A stretch of 64,000 nt of DNA from Desulfopila sp. IMCC35008 (lineage in GTDB: Bacteria > Desulfobacterota > Desulfobulbia > Desulfobulbales > Desulfocapsaceae): contig NZ_CP050700.1 in the NCBI RefSeq assembly GCF_010646885.2, positions 5,400,001 through 5,464,000 of the forward strand, written 5' to 3'. The translations under genes were made by a program, and so were the position numbers. Shown here one piece after another: positions 16,793 to 24,904 of this stretch (position 1 is its first letter; each line of letters starts with the position of its first letter). The notes under the pieces were generated by a model. The model was not told the DNA's origin, made no database searches, and saw nothing but the letters and a program-made list of their open reading frames with translations.

Positions 16793-18040
16793 TCAGAAGG
16801 TCCAGCCGAAGGTAAAGGCCAGTGAATAATTCTCCTGGCTATGCGTACCGTTCATGATGTAGGTAGAATTCTCGATATCCCTGTCCTGGTAGAAATCGTA
16901 GGCAAGGCTTACCCGGCAGCTCAACCGGTCGAACTGCTTGCCAAGCCCGACGGTCACGGTATGCTTATCAAGCCCGCTGGCACCCGGCTCAAACGTCTCT
17001 TCCGGGACCGGTTTCTCCTCGTAGAGATAACCTACCGAGAAACGGTAACCGGAGTCGGCCTGGTAGCTTGCTCCGAGCATGTAGCCCCAAACATCTTTCC
17101 AGTTCTTGGGGATGGTCTGTTCCGTCATCCCGGCCACCGGCTGTGCCGTCGTCACCGTCTGGGCATCATAGCTGGAATACTCCTCCCAGCGGACAGCCGC
17201 CTCAAATACCCACTTCTTTGACGGCTGATAGGCAACACCTCCAAAAAACTGGGCTGGCAGGGTGAAATCGGATTCGGCGGAAGTGGTCGGGAAAACCATC
17301 TGCAGAGGACTCCCCGCAACAGGAAGATCAAAGCTGAGGGTGCCGGAAAAATCGATCTCCACCTCGCTCCGGTAGGAGAGCCCGATGGACCAGTTATCGA
17401 CGGGTCGTATGGTAACGCCTGCATTCCAGCCATAGCCAGTACCATCCGCCTCAAAGTGTTGCCTGCCGTCTGAGAGCCCGAAACTGTCCAGGAGTATCAT
17501 CCGTTCAAGCGTGGTGTCAGCCCGGACGCCACGGACACCCGCGGCGATATCGACCTTGTCGTGGGCTCGCCAGGCGATGGATGGATTCAGGTCCCAGGTG
17601 GTAAGTTCCGATTCGGTGGTCGCATACCTAAATACCGTATCGTCAGGAAACTCGGAACCGAGCCCGAATGGGTTATTCAGTGTCAAACCCAAGGAGATCT
17701 TCTCCGACAGTCGATACCCCGCAGCAAAATGAGCCGGAGTGTAATGATTATCTTCAGATTCATAGCTCTGCATGGTAACGCTGGAATCAAGCGTCTTTTC
17801 CGGAGAAACCACCGTCAACCCCAGTTCCGTGACGACTCCATCAAACTCAAGCTGAAGTGCCGGGTTGTAATGGATCGAGGTAATTCCTTCGGCATGGGCA
17901 ACTGCCGCGTTCCCCATTCCCATGGGCCCCGCCCCGAGGGTAAAATTGGAAAAACCGGCAGCCTGACTCATGGAAGGCCCAACAAGTATAATGGGACAAC
18001 AATACAATCCTCCGGCAACTACATTTCCTACCCAACGCAT
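16793..18040 (-). CDS. FadL/OmpP1/TodX-family outer-membrane transport protein
   Basis: 415-residue exported barrel of the long-chain fatty acid/hydrocarbon uptake family. A signal peptide (RWVGNVVAGGLYCCPIILVGPSMSQA) precedes the mature N-terminus AGFSNFTLGAGPMGMGNAAVAHAEG. IHYNPALQLEF holds the conserved NPA, and LTLNNPFGLGSEF the NPFG motif. Many amphipathic strands follow, with terminal Phe (FTFGWTF). GGGAG lies six bases before the ATG at 18040; an upstream in-frame TTG at 18055 overlaps that site and is rejected. It probably imports hydrophobic substrates such as fatty acids, consistent with acyl-CoA genes elsewhere in the window. The long hairpin downstream is its likely terminator. 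Confidence 0.9.
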   Translation of the reverse strand: MRWVGNVVAGGLYCCPIILVGPSMSQAAGFSNFTLGAGPMGMGNAAVAHAEGITSIHYNPALQLEFDGVVTELGLTVVSPEKTLDSSVTMQSYESEDNHYTPAHFAAGYRLSEKISLGLTLNNPFGLGSEFPDDTVFRYATTESELTTWDLNPSIAWRAHDKVDIAAGVRGVRADTTLERMILLDSFGLSDGRQHFEADGTGYGWNAGVTIRPVDNWSIGLSYRSEVEIDFSGTLSFDLPVAGSPLQMVFPTTSAESDFTLPAQFFGGVAYQPSKKWVFEAAVRWEEYSSYDAQTVTTAQPVAGMTEQTIPKNWKDVWGYMLGASYQADSGYRFSVGYLYEEKPVPEETFEPGASGLDKHTVTVGLGKQFDRLSCRVSLAYDFYQDRDIENSTYIMNGTHSQENYSLAFTFGWTF

Positions 18041-18485
18041 TCTTCTCTCCCTCAACTGAATTCCCTCAATATATCAACGAATCATATATACGACAAAATG
18101 CGCTATGCTAATGGAAACATTCCGGATAATCAAGACTATAATGCTCCTGTTTCCCGTCAATTCCCTACCTAGCAGGAATATGGGTACGCTGCTTTCCCGG
18201 GCACCTGAAAAAATAATTCAAAAAGAATTTTTTTTCTTCCTGACACAAATTTGCACAATCGTCTGGAGCAGCTTGAAATAGTAAGGAATAATTCCTAAAT
18301 AATTTTTGAAGACCCAATTTCTCCCCAACATTTCTGCCTCTACTAGGTATTTCTACCTATTGTTTTTGGACCCCAACCGCAATAGAATAGCACAATCGGG
18401 GATAAACTATAAAACTCGGATTCACTAAGCGGTTTCCCAAAAAAGAAGTACCAAGGGGGGGGAACCTCGTTTAGGGGAGGGAAAA
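18041..18485. other. AT-rich divergent intergenic region
   Basis: 445 bases between the FadL-type gene and the PEP-CTERM gene must hold both promoters. It contains the palindrome AGGAATAATTCCT at 18284-18296, a NarL-like palindrome at 18344-18359, and TATAAA at 18408-18413 without a fitting -35. I see no coding sequence. Confidence 0.6.
18344..18360. promoter_or_regulatory. NarL/FixJ-type palindrome upstream of the PEP-CTERM gene
   Basis: TAGGTA-TTTC-TACCTAT; the right half TACCTAT fits the NarL heptamer consensus TACYYMT and the left half is its inverse with one mismatch. It lies about 50 bases upstream of the TATAAA element, a suitable place for an activator. HisKA_3 kinases, which partner NarL-type regulators, occur on both sides of this locus. 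Confidence 0.4.
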
Positions 18486-19199
18486 ATGGGAAATATAAAG
18501 AAGGGTAGTTTGCTGGGAATTGTGGTTGGGTTGGTAAGTTTTATATTACCTTTAGGATCTATGGCAACAGCTGCCAGTATTAGCTGGGATCTAAATTGTT
18601 ATATTGATTCTAACAAAGAGTGCCAAGACAGTAGCTTATTTGGTACAATGACATTGACTGATACTACTATTGAAGTGGACAGCACTTCTTATAACGCTAT
18701 TGAGATTTTTGTCGATTTAGTAGATCCAATATCTGCTGTTCCTGCTAACCCTAACACGTTCTACAAAGTACTAGAAATAGCTTTAAATTATGATGACAGT
18801 TATTTTCCCGCACCTACAGGCGCCTTTATGCTGACTAATGTTAAAACACAGGGCCAGGCCACTGCCTCTGTCGTTAGCGTAGATGAAGATAAGCTTAAAA
18901 TACAGAATGCAGATGGCTTTGACCTCAATGATGATGTAGGTGAGTGGGATCCTTGGAAAGGCACTTTATATCATACTGGAACAGCCTTGGATATTTCATT
19001 GTTCACCTTCACAGCTTTTGGAAGTGACCTCTATGCAGGCGTCCATATTGGTAACTATGGAAGTATTGATGAACTCACAACTGGTGAAGATTCTATAACT
19101 GTCGGGGCTAGAAATCCTGTACCAGAACCCGCAACCATGCTCCTTTTCGGAACCGGTCTTGCCGGTCTCGCTGGAATCAGCAGACGCAAGAAAAAGTAA
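18486..19199 (+). CDS. PEP-CTERM sorting-signal protein
   Basis: 237 residues. A signal peptide (MGNIKKGSLLGIVVGLVSF..ATA) is followed by a mature domain of unknown function with two Cys (NCYIDSNKEC). The C-terminal signal is NPVPEPATMLLFGTGLAG then LAGISRRKKK: the PEP motif, a transmembrane helix and a basic tail. Such proteins are cleaved by an exosortase, normally in bacteria that make extracellular polysaccharide; no exosortase gene is in this window. A strong AGGGGAGGG precedes the ATG. Codons are more AT-rich than in neighbouring metabolic genes. An intrinsic terminator follows. Confidence 0.92.
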   Translation: MGNIKKGSLLGIVVGLVSFILPLGSMATAASISWDLNCYIDSNKECQDSSLFGTMTLTDTTIEVDSTSYNAIEIFVDLVDPISAVPANPNTFYKVLEIALNYDDSYFPAPTGAFMLTNVKTQGQATASVVSVDEDKLKIQNADGFDLNDDVGEWDPWKGTLYHTGTALDISLFTFTAFGSDLYAGVHIGNYGSIDELTTGEDSITVGARNPVPEPATMLLFGTGLAGLAGISRRKKK

Positions 19200-19224
19200 C
19201 ACCAAATTACATTGCAATAAAAAA

Positions 19225-19248
19225 GCCGGGCAATTGCCCGGCTTTTTT
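19225..19248 (+). terminator. Intrinsic terminator after the PEP-CTERM gene
   Basis: Perfect palindrome GCCGGGCAATTGCCCGGC (19225-19242) flanked by an A-run on the left and six T on the right; works in either direction. Confidence 0.92.
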
Positions 19249-19279
19249 ATTACCAACTTTAGCTCCCAAGTCCGGATTG

Positions 19280-19386
19280 TTCACCAGTTCAGGTGGTACC
19301 GGATTCGAAGTTTTTGTCAATGAGCCATAGTAAGCTATGCTCATTGGCAAAACACTGTGGAAGCCGGTACTACCTGGACTGGTGAA
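19280..19386. repeat. 107-bp imperfect inverted repeat between convergent genes
   Basis: The outer arms TTCACCAGTTCAGGTGGTAC and its near complement ending at 19386 pair, and the inner arms TTTTGTCAATGAGCCATAG and CTATGCTCATTGGCAAAA pair around TAAG. It lies between the PEP-CTERM gene and the end of the opposite-strand gene at 19390. Confidence 0.75.
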
Positions 19387-19389
19387 AAG

Positions 19390-20523
19390 CTAATCCTCTC
19401 CCATATCCCCATCTACCTCATCAATCCGCTGCAACCCTTCCATCAGCATCCCCATAAAATCACCCAAAGGCGGTCGCCCATCAAGCTGATGAGGAATCCC
19501 TTTAGCATAACTAAAAAACCCTTTATTGGCATTCAGCAGCGCGTACACCGCCTCCTTCCCCTTCATTTGCAGGTAACGGGCAAAAACAATCTGGCCTTCA
19601 AAGAAGTAGATATGGGCCTGTCCGCGCGCGAGACTTAAGGTGATGGTGCCGGTTTTCTGGGAGGAGTTGATGAGCTGGAAGAGGTCGACTGCGGCAATCT
19701 CCTCAAGCTCACCGGTCATACCGGATGAGATATTCCCTTCTTTCAGTGCCATGGCCTGAGCCCGGGCGACCAGCATCTTAAAGAGGAAGAGCTGGAGCAC
19801 CGGATACTTGACAATCACATACTTGAAATTCTTCAGGCTGAGCATGGCGATCTGGGTCGGATCAAGGGTGTGGATGGAGTTGGAGACCGGATCACCGGTC
19901 AACAGACTCATCTCACCAAAAATCTCACCGGACCCCATCTCGGCGATCCGGGTGCCGTCATCAGCAAGCAGTCCCAGCTTTCCTTTTAAGATAATATTGA
20001 GGTGATTGCCCGGCTCGCCCTTCTTAACCACCACCTTGTCCACCGGGATGGTCTTGAACTCCAGCATCAGGGTCAGGTCGCGCAGGGCATCGTCATCAAG
20101 TGACTCAAAAACCTCCATGGTACGCAGCATACCGAAATAACGTTCCAGATGCTGTCTGCGGCGCTGCGCCTCCGCTTCGCTCAGCATCTTCATCTGCAGG
20201 GTAGCGAAATCCTTCTCTTGCTTGTACTCGAAGTGAATCAGGTTGCTGTCACCGCAACCGCCGCAGTCAAACCGCGCCCTCTTGCTGCGGATCGGGCTGA
20301 TTCCACCACCAAACCCTTCCGGGGTTGAGGCTATTTCAATGGATTTTTTGCTGAGATATAAGCAGACCGGTTTGTAGGACGAGATCGAGATGGAACCATT
20401 GGCCACCTTAATCTCCTCACCCACATTATAGAGGGGGCAGGTCTTTTCCTGGGTGATAATAAAAATGGCGTCTTTCAGTTTAGCCTTTTTCCTGCCTACA
20501 CCCGGCATCCTGGGAACTGTCAT
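19390..20523 (-). CDS. Cyclic-nucleotide-binding-fold protein with C-terminal DUF4388 domain
   Basis: 377 residues, no DNA-binding domain seen. Residues 1-110 form a Cys-containing domain (EKTCPLYNVGEEIKV..KPVCLYLS..RFDCGGCG). A charged helix follows. The cNMP-fold domain (about 150-275) shows KKGEPGNHLNIILKGKLGLL and GEIFGEMSLLTGDPV. The last 100 residues (LFQLINSSQKTGTITLSL..IYFFEGQIVFARY) match DUF4388/PATAN, found in signalling proteins. The phosphate-binding cassette lacks the usual Arg, so nucleotide binding is doubtful. The Met at 20523 is chosen; the longer frame upstream runs into a dispersed repeat. The role is probably regulatory; the partner is unknown. Confidence 0.8.
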   Translation of the reverse strand: MTVPRMPGVGRKKAKLKDAIFIITQEKTCPLYNVGEEIKVANGSISISSYKPVCLYLSKKSIEIASTPEGFGGGISPIRSKRARFDCGGCGDSNLIHFEYKQEKDFATLQMKMLSEAEAQRRRQHLERYFGMLRTMEVFESLDDDALRDLTLMLEFKTIPVDKVVVKKGEPGNHLNIILKGKLGLLADDGTRIAEMGSGEIFGEMSLLTGDPVSNSIHTLDPTQIAMLSLKNFKYVIVKYPVLQLFLFKMLVARAQAMALKEGNISSGMTGELEEIAAVDLFQLINSSQKTGTITLSLARGQAHIYFFEGQIVFARYLQMKGKEAVYALLNANKGFFSYAKGIPHQLDGRPPLGDFMGMLMEGLQRIDEVDGDMGED

Positions 20524-20598
20524 ACTCGTTACCTGATCATACTTTATCTGATTCCCCCAAAAGCTCAGCCGCTGCTTTGCAGGAGGGGCAGGACTAGT

Positions 20599-20674
20599 CG
20601 TTTCACGGGTCTCTGCAGCCCGGATGGCTGCAGTGAAGCCCCCATGGACGGGTTGATGGCGGCCCGTTGAAACG
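20599..20674. repeat. Dispersed hairpin repeat, copy 2
   Basis: The ends CGTTTCACGGG and CCCGTTGAAACG are inverted. The core TCTCTGCAGCCCGGATGG and GAAGCCCCCATGGACGGG is shared with 13926-14029. It sits just upstream of the gene starting at 20523. The rest of the gap 20524-20923 holds no gene I can see. Confidence 0.7.
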
Positions 20675-20923
20675 AGTTGGCCTGACCCGGACAGATTACT
20701 GAGGAACAAGGGTCATCAGAAGATGGCTTCTACCTGTTCATTCCGTATCGTATCCTTTTAACCATACAGCTTTTCCCCTTTGAATGGCAAGCACGGTTCC
20801 ATATAATCAATTTTTCCTGACAGGTTGGGGACTACACTTGCCCATGGGCCAAAAATTGAATATGGTATCTGACGGTTACAACACCCACAAACCAAAGAAA
20901 ACAGATGAAAACTGGTCAATGGC

Positions 20924-22414
20924 ATGGAGTCTCCTCACGTACAAGCGGTTATGCCGAAACAGGTCTCGGGCCTGAACACATACTGGCTGGTCCAATACCT
21001 GGAGAACCACCATCCCTCACTGGACCTCGCCGCTGCGATTGACACTATCGCAAACCAGTTCCCCTGTTGTATCGAAAACCTTGCAAGCGGAGTAGTAGAG
21101 CAAGTAACCCTGAGCCATCTTCGTCAGGAACGATACTGGTTCTCACACCGATTCATCAAGGCACTTCACGAGCAGATCCAGCAGGTCATTCCCGACCCCA
21201 GACTGGGTTTTAAAATCGGCAGCACCATGTTCAGGAGTCAGCCGCTCATCAGGACCGCTATCGGCATCCCGCTGCTTGGTGTGCAACGAGTGGCCCAGCG
21301 TGTATCCCAGGAAGCAGCAAAATTCAATCGAACCAAAAAATACCAGATCCGAAAACAAGGCCCTGGGTTGGTGGTCATCCGTATCACCCATAACCCCGAT
21401 ATCGACATCTGTGACTTCACCATGCAATGGAATGCCGGTTGTTTTTGTTCCTATGCAAAACTTGCCGGTGCCACGGAGGTCAGCGTCGACCTGCACTGTA
21501 TCGACCCCGGTACAGCCACTGGTGGGGCGATATGGGATTTCACCATCCGTTATCAGGACCAACCGCTCCTGACCCGTCTCGCCAAGGGCACGCTGTCATC
21601 CATTCCCTGGATCAGGGAGCTGACCATTCGGGCCGAAGAGGTGGAAGCCGACCATACCCAGCAGATCCTCAACCGGGACGAGATCATCAGGGAACGCACC
21701 GAGCACCTGCTCTCCCTCCAGCAAAAACTGATCGAGGAAGAACGGACAAACATTGAACAGCAGCTGCAGCAAATGTCTCTTGAGCTGGTGGCAACCGAGG
21801 AGCGGGAGAGAAAAGCTATTGCCGAAGATCTTCATGACAGCGTCACCCAGCTTCTGGCCCTGAGCCTGTCCAAGGTGAAAAAGGCCAAACAAAAAAACCT
21901 GCTTAACCCGGAACTAATTGAAATACAGGACCATCTGGAACTGGCCCTTAACGATCTTCGCTCCCTCACTTTCCAGATAAGCCCGCCCGTACTCTATGAC
22001 TTCGGCCTGGAAGCTGCGCTCGAATGGCTGGTGGATGACGTGAACAGCCGTCACAATATGCAGCTGCTGTTCACCAACCTGCTGCCTGCGCCCCTGCAAC
22101 CGAATCATCAACAAAAAGTTACACTCTACCGGGCTGTCCGGGAGCTGATTATCAACATCATCAAGCACAGCGGTACCGAAAACGGACAGGTCATTCTTCG
22201 ACAGGAGACGAACAGGTTGATACTTGAAGTAGCCGATGAAGGATGTGGCTTTCACACCAGCTCCATTGAGCCCGGCTTTGGCCTCTACTCCCTGAAAGAG
22301 AGACTGGGACTGCTGAATGGCCAAATAGAGATACTGTCAACTCCCGGTGAGGGGTCCATATTTATGCTCTCAATGCCCCTGGACTCAATACCGCCTGTAG
22401 CTAGCTCGCGATGA
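20924..22414 (+). CDS. Sensor histidine kinase, HisKA_3 type, paralog of the 15105-16589 kinase
   Basis: 496 residues with the same plan as the kinase at 15105: an unrecognised soluble N-terminal domain (PKQVSGLNTYWLVQYLENHH; DFTMQWNAGCFCSYAKLAG), coiled coil about 255-300, phospho-acceptor His304 in RKAIAEDLHDSVTQLLA, and an ATPase domain with AVRELIINIIKHSG, ADEGCGFH and GFGLYSLKERL. The LTFQISPPVLYDFGLEAA stretch is identical in both. No response regulator is adjacent. The partner is presumably a NarL-type regulator elsewhere. The start matches the paralog; the Shine-Dalgarno is weak. Confidence 0.88.
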   Translation: MESPHVQAVMPKQVSGLNTYWLVQYLENHHPSLDLAAAIDTIANQFPCCIENLASGVVEQVTLSHLRQERYWFSHRFIKALHEQIQQVIPDPRLGFKIGSTMFRSQPLIRTAIGIPLLGVQRVAQRVSQEAAKFNRTKKYQIRKQGPGLVVIRITHNPDIDICDFTMQWNAGCFCSYAKLAGATEVSVDLHCIDPGTATGGAIWDFTIRYQDQPLLTRLAKGTLSSIPWIRELTIRAEEVEADHTQQILNRDEIIRERTEHLLSLQQKLIEEERTNIEQQLQQMSLELVATEERERKAIAEDLHDSVTQLLALSLSKVKKAKQKNLLNPELIEIQDHLELALNDLRSLTFQISPPVLYDFGLEAALEWLVDDVNSRHNMQLLFTNLLPAPLQPNHQQKVTLYRAVRELIINIIKHSGTENGQVILRQETNRLILEVADEGCGFHTSSIEPGFGLYSLKERLGLLNGQIEILSTPGEGSIFMLSMPLDSIPPVASSR

Positions 22415-22468
22415 AGAAACTGCAGCCTCCCCCGTTCCTGCACTGCCCAGTTTCCCCCCAACCACCTC

Positions 22469-23245
22469 TCAACAGGAACCGACCATCTGAAAGATCCTCA
22501 ACGTCCCGCTGTTCAGCACCATGGGAGCCGGGCCGAGAACAACAAGCCAGCAGTAAATCCGCCCTGCAACAGGAGAGGCTGCCAGCCATTTCCGCTCAAT
22601 GAGAATTGCCAGAAACTGAATGACGAAATAGACGAGCATCAGGCCGAACAGGCTTTTTCCGTATACCACCAGGTAGGGTAGACTCACCAGCAGTTCATGG
22701 AGCAGGCCGGAAATAACAAAAGCGAGGAGCAACCCCATAACGGGAGCCCTGAAAAACGGCTTGAAACAGATTTCATAGAGCCAGTCGCCAAACAGCCTGT
22801 TCCAGCGACGCCCCCAAAACTCCGACACGGATGCCGAAAATATGGGATGCACATTTACAGGCGGCACCAATCGACCGGCAGGCATCCAGAGAACCTGCAA
22901 CAGGGCCTGGACCATTTCCAGCATCAGCCAGAAGGGGATCACGGCCAGATACCCCTGCAGCCACGGAGGAAGATCAGGGGGGATTCGCAACTCGAAAAAG
23001 AAAATGAACCCAAGGAGAAGGCAAAAGAAAAAACTCTTCGCAGCAAGTACAAAAAAATCCTTTCGACAGACCTGCCTGCGATTATGCCAGCTGGAAAAAC
23101 AAAGAGATGGAGCGAAGAAAAAACTCAACAAATCCCTCCTGCCCCCAGGCCAATTCAGCCATAGGGACAGGAGTTTCATACATACCACGAGAGGGATCAG
23201 CACCAGCAGATACCAGCCGGTAGCCTGCCAGCACGGATCGATCAT
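22469..23245 (-). CDS. MBOAT/wax-synthase-like membrane O-acyltransferase
   Basis: 258 residues, about seven hydrophobic segments. The signature SVSEFWGRRWNRLFGDWLY and, later, ISGLLHELLVSLPYL (His) match the wax-synthase-like branch of membrane-bound O-acyltransferases, in which the WGRRWN segment and a membrane-embedded His are conserved. It would esterify an alcohol or other acceptor with an acyl-CoA at the membrane. It is shorter than many bacterial MBOATs. It ends near the opposite-strand kinase gene and starts 24 bases downstream of the aspartate aminotransferase gene on the same strand, so they may be cotranscribed. Substrate is inference. Confidence 0.7.
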   Translation of the reverse strand: MIDPCWQATGWYLLVLIPLVVCMKLLSLWLNWPGGRRDLLSFFFAPSLCFSSWHNRRQVCRKDFFVLAAKSFFFCLLLGFIFFFELRIPPDLPPWLQGYLAVIPFWLMLEMVQALLQVLWMPAGRLVPPVNVHPIFSASVSEFWGRRWNRLFGDWLYEICFKPFFRAPVMGLLLAFVISGLLHELLVSLPYLVVYGKSLFGLMLVYFVIQFLAILIERKWLAASPVAGRIYCWLVVLGPAPMVLNSGTLRIFQMVGSC

Positions 23246-23269
23246 AAACAGGCCTCAGGACACCTTGAA

Positions 23270-24466
23270 TTATTTCTTCAAGCCCTCCGCGATGGAGTCG
23301 CAGACATAATCAATATTGGCGGTGGTGAGACCCGCCAGGTTAATCCTGCCGCCCCCAACCACATAAATTGCCTTGTTTTCTTTGAGCCACTGAACGATGT
23401 CATCGTTTAAGCCACTGAACGAGAACATGCCGCGCTGGTCCTTGATAAAGGAGAAGTCGCGATCCACCCCGCGTGCAGCCAGACCATCCACCAGCGCGCT
23501 GCGCATGTCAACAATACGCTTTCGCATATCATCAAGTTCACCGAGCCACTGCTGTTTCAACTGCTCATCACTAAGGATGGTGGAAACCACCAACCCGCCA
23601 TGGGCAGGAGGATTTGAATAAATAACCCGTACCGTGGCCTTGAGATGACTCATGGCAACCAGTGACTCTTCCTTGGAGGGGCTGACGATGGTCAGGGCAC
23701 CGGTCCGCTCGTTATAGAGACCGAAATTCTTGGAAAAAGAACTGGCGATATAGTAATCGATACCTGCAGCCGCGAACTGCTCCACACTGTACCGGTCTTC
23801 GTCGACACCGGCACCGAAACCCTGGTAGGCAAAATCAAGAAACGGAATCCAGCCGCCCTCTTTCGCCATCTCTGCTACCTTCCTCCATTGTTCCTCGTTT
23901 AAGTCCACGCCGCTCGGATTATGGCAGCAGGCGTGCAACAACACGATATCCCCGGCACCAACGTTCTCCAGGCTGGCCACCATGGCAGGGAAATCAAGGC
24001 TCATGGTATTTTTGTCATAATAGCCGTAATCGGCCAGTTCAAACCCAGCAGCACTGAAAATGCCCTTGTGGTTCGCCCAGGTAGGGGTGCTTATCCACAC
24101 CTTGGCTCCCGCCGTAAACTTTTTCAGTAATTCGGCGCCAACCCGCAAGGCTCCCGTGCCACCCGGTGCGTGGACCGTAGCGGCACGACCGGAACCGACG
24201 ACCTCACTGCCTTCGCCAAAGAGAAGATCCTGGACACAGCGCCCATAAGCCGGATCACCGGAGATGGGCAGGTAACTCTTGGTGCTCTCCTTTTCCAACA
24301 ACACTTTCTCTGCCGTCTTGACACACTTGAGAACAGGGGTATTGCCTGCGTCGTCCTTATAGACGCCTACACCGAGATTCACCTTTCCCGGATTCGTATC
24401 GTTTTTAAATGCCTCGGTCAATCCAAGAATCGAATCGGCCGGTGCTGCCTCTATTTTCTTCCACAT
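23270..24466 (-). CDS. Aspartate/aromatic aminotransferase (class I, AspC/TyrB type)
   Basis: 398 residues, the family length. It transfers the amino group between aspartate (or aromatic amino acids) and 2-oxoglutarate using PLP. NPGKVNLGVGVYKDDAGNTP near the N-terminus, LHACCHNPSGVDL, PFLDFAYQGFG, the PLP Lys in SSFSKNFGLYNERTGAL and VVGGGRINLAGL near the end are all typical of the aspC/tyrB group. GGAGG lies five bases before the ATG at 24466; the in-frame ATG at 24493 has no such site. Confidence 0.93.
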   Translation of the reverse strand: MWKKIEAAPADSILGLTEAFKNDTNPGKVNLGVGVYKDDAGNTPVLKCVKTAEKVLLEKESTKSYLPISGDPAYGRCVQDLLFGEGSEVVGSGRAATVHAPGGTGALRVGAELLKKFTAGAKVWISTPTWANHKGIFSAAGFELADYGYYDKNTMSLDFPAMVASLENVGAGDIVLLHACCHNPSGVDLNEEQWRKVAEMAKEGGWIPFLDFAYQGFGAGVDEDRYSVEQFAAAGIDYYIASSFSKNFGLYNERTGALTIVSPSKEESLVAMSHLKATVRVIYSNPPAHGGLVVSTILSDEQLKQQWLGELDDMRKRIVDMRSALVDGLAARGVDRDFSFIKDQRGMFSFSGLNDDIVQWLKENKAIYVVGGGRINLAGLTTANIDYVCDSIAEGLKK

Positions 24467-24736
24467 AACATCCTCCATTTCTCTAGCCGGCACCTTGGGA
24501 AAGAACCTGAGTTTCCAAGGCGCACCTAGTGGTAAGTAGATTTAATTCCAACAATTGTACTGCTGCCGGTCCACTGTAATAACTACCTGGGTAAAGAGGG
24601 AATTTCAGGGAAACCCGCAACAAGAAGAACGAAATGTCACATTACCCAAAAGGACAGATTCAGCAACAAAAAGATAACGTATACAAGATACTCCTCTCTC
24701 CCCGGAAGCAGGGCCCGGGGTTTCTCTCCCCAGGTC

Positions 24737-24806
24737 TCTGCAGCCCGGACGTCGGCAAAGTATCTCACCTGGAAGGGCTGATGAGGTCCCGTGAAAACTG
24801 CCCCCC
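24737..24806. repeat. Degraded third copy of the dispersed hairpin repeat
   Basis: GGTCTCTGCAGCCCGGACG and GGGCTGATGAGGTCCCGTG align with the core of the copies at 13926 and 20599, but the CCCCCATGGACGG segment is replaced. It lies in the 438-base gap between the aminotransferase and acetate kinase genes, which otherwise holds only the terminator at 24838. Confidence 0.45.
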
Positions 24807-24837
24807 TCCCCTGAGCCGATCGGGCCGCGTTGTCGTT

Positions 24838-24876
24838 AAAAAAAAAAGCCCCGGGGGAACAATTCCACCGGGGCTT
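24838..24876 (-). terminator. Intrinsic terminator of ackA
   Basis: AAGCCCCGG (24846-24854) pairs with CCGGGGCTT (24868-24876). Read on the minus strand it is followed by about ten T. It lies 29 bases past the ackA stop. Confidence 0.9.
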
Positions 24877-24904
24877 AAAATCATGTTACTGCTTGAGCAG
24901 GGTA

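Noticed and set aside
18371..18385. Sigma54 promoter before the PEP-CTERM gene
   Set aside because: GG and GC are present but spaced 9 instead of 10, and the flanking bases do not fit the consensus.
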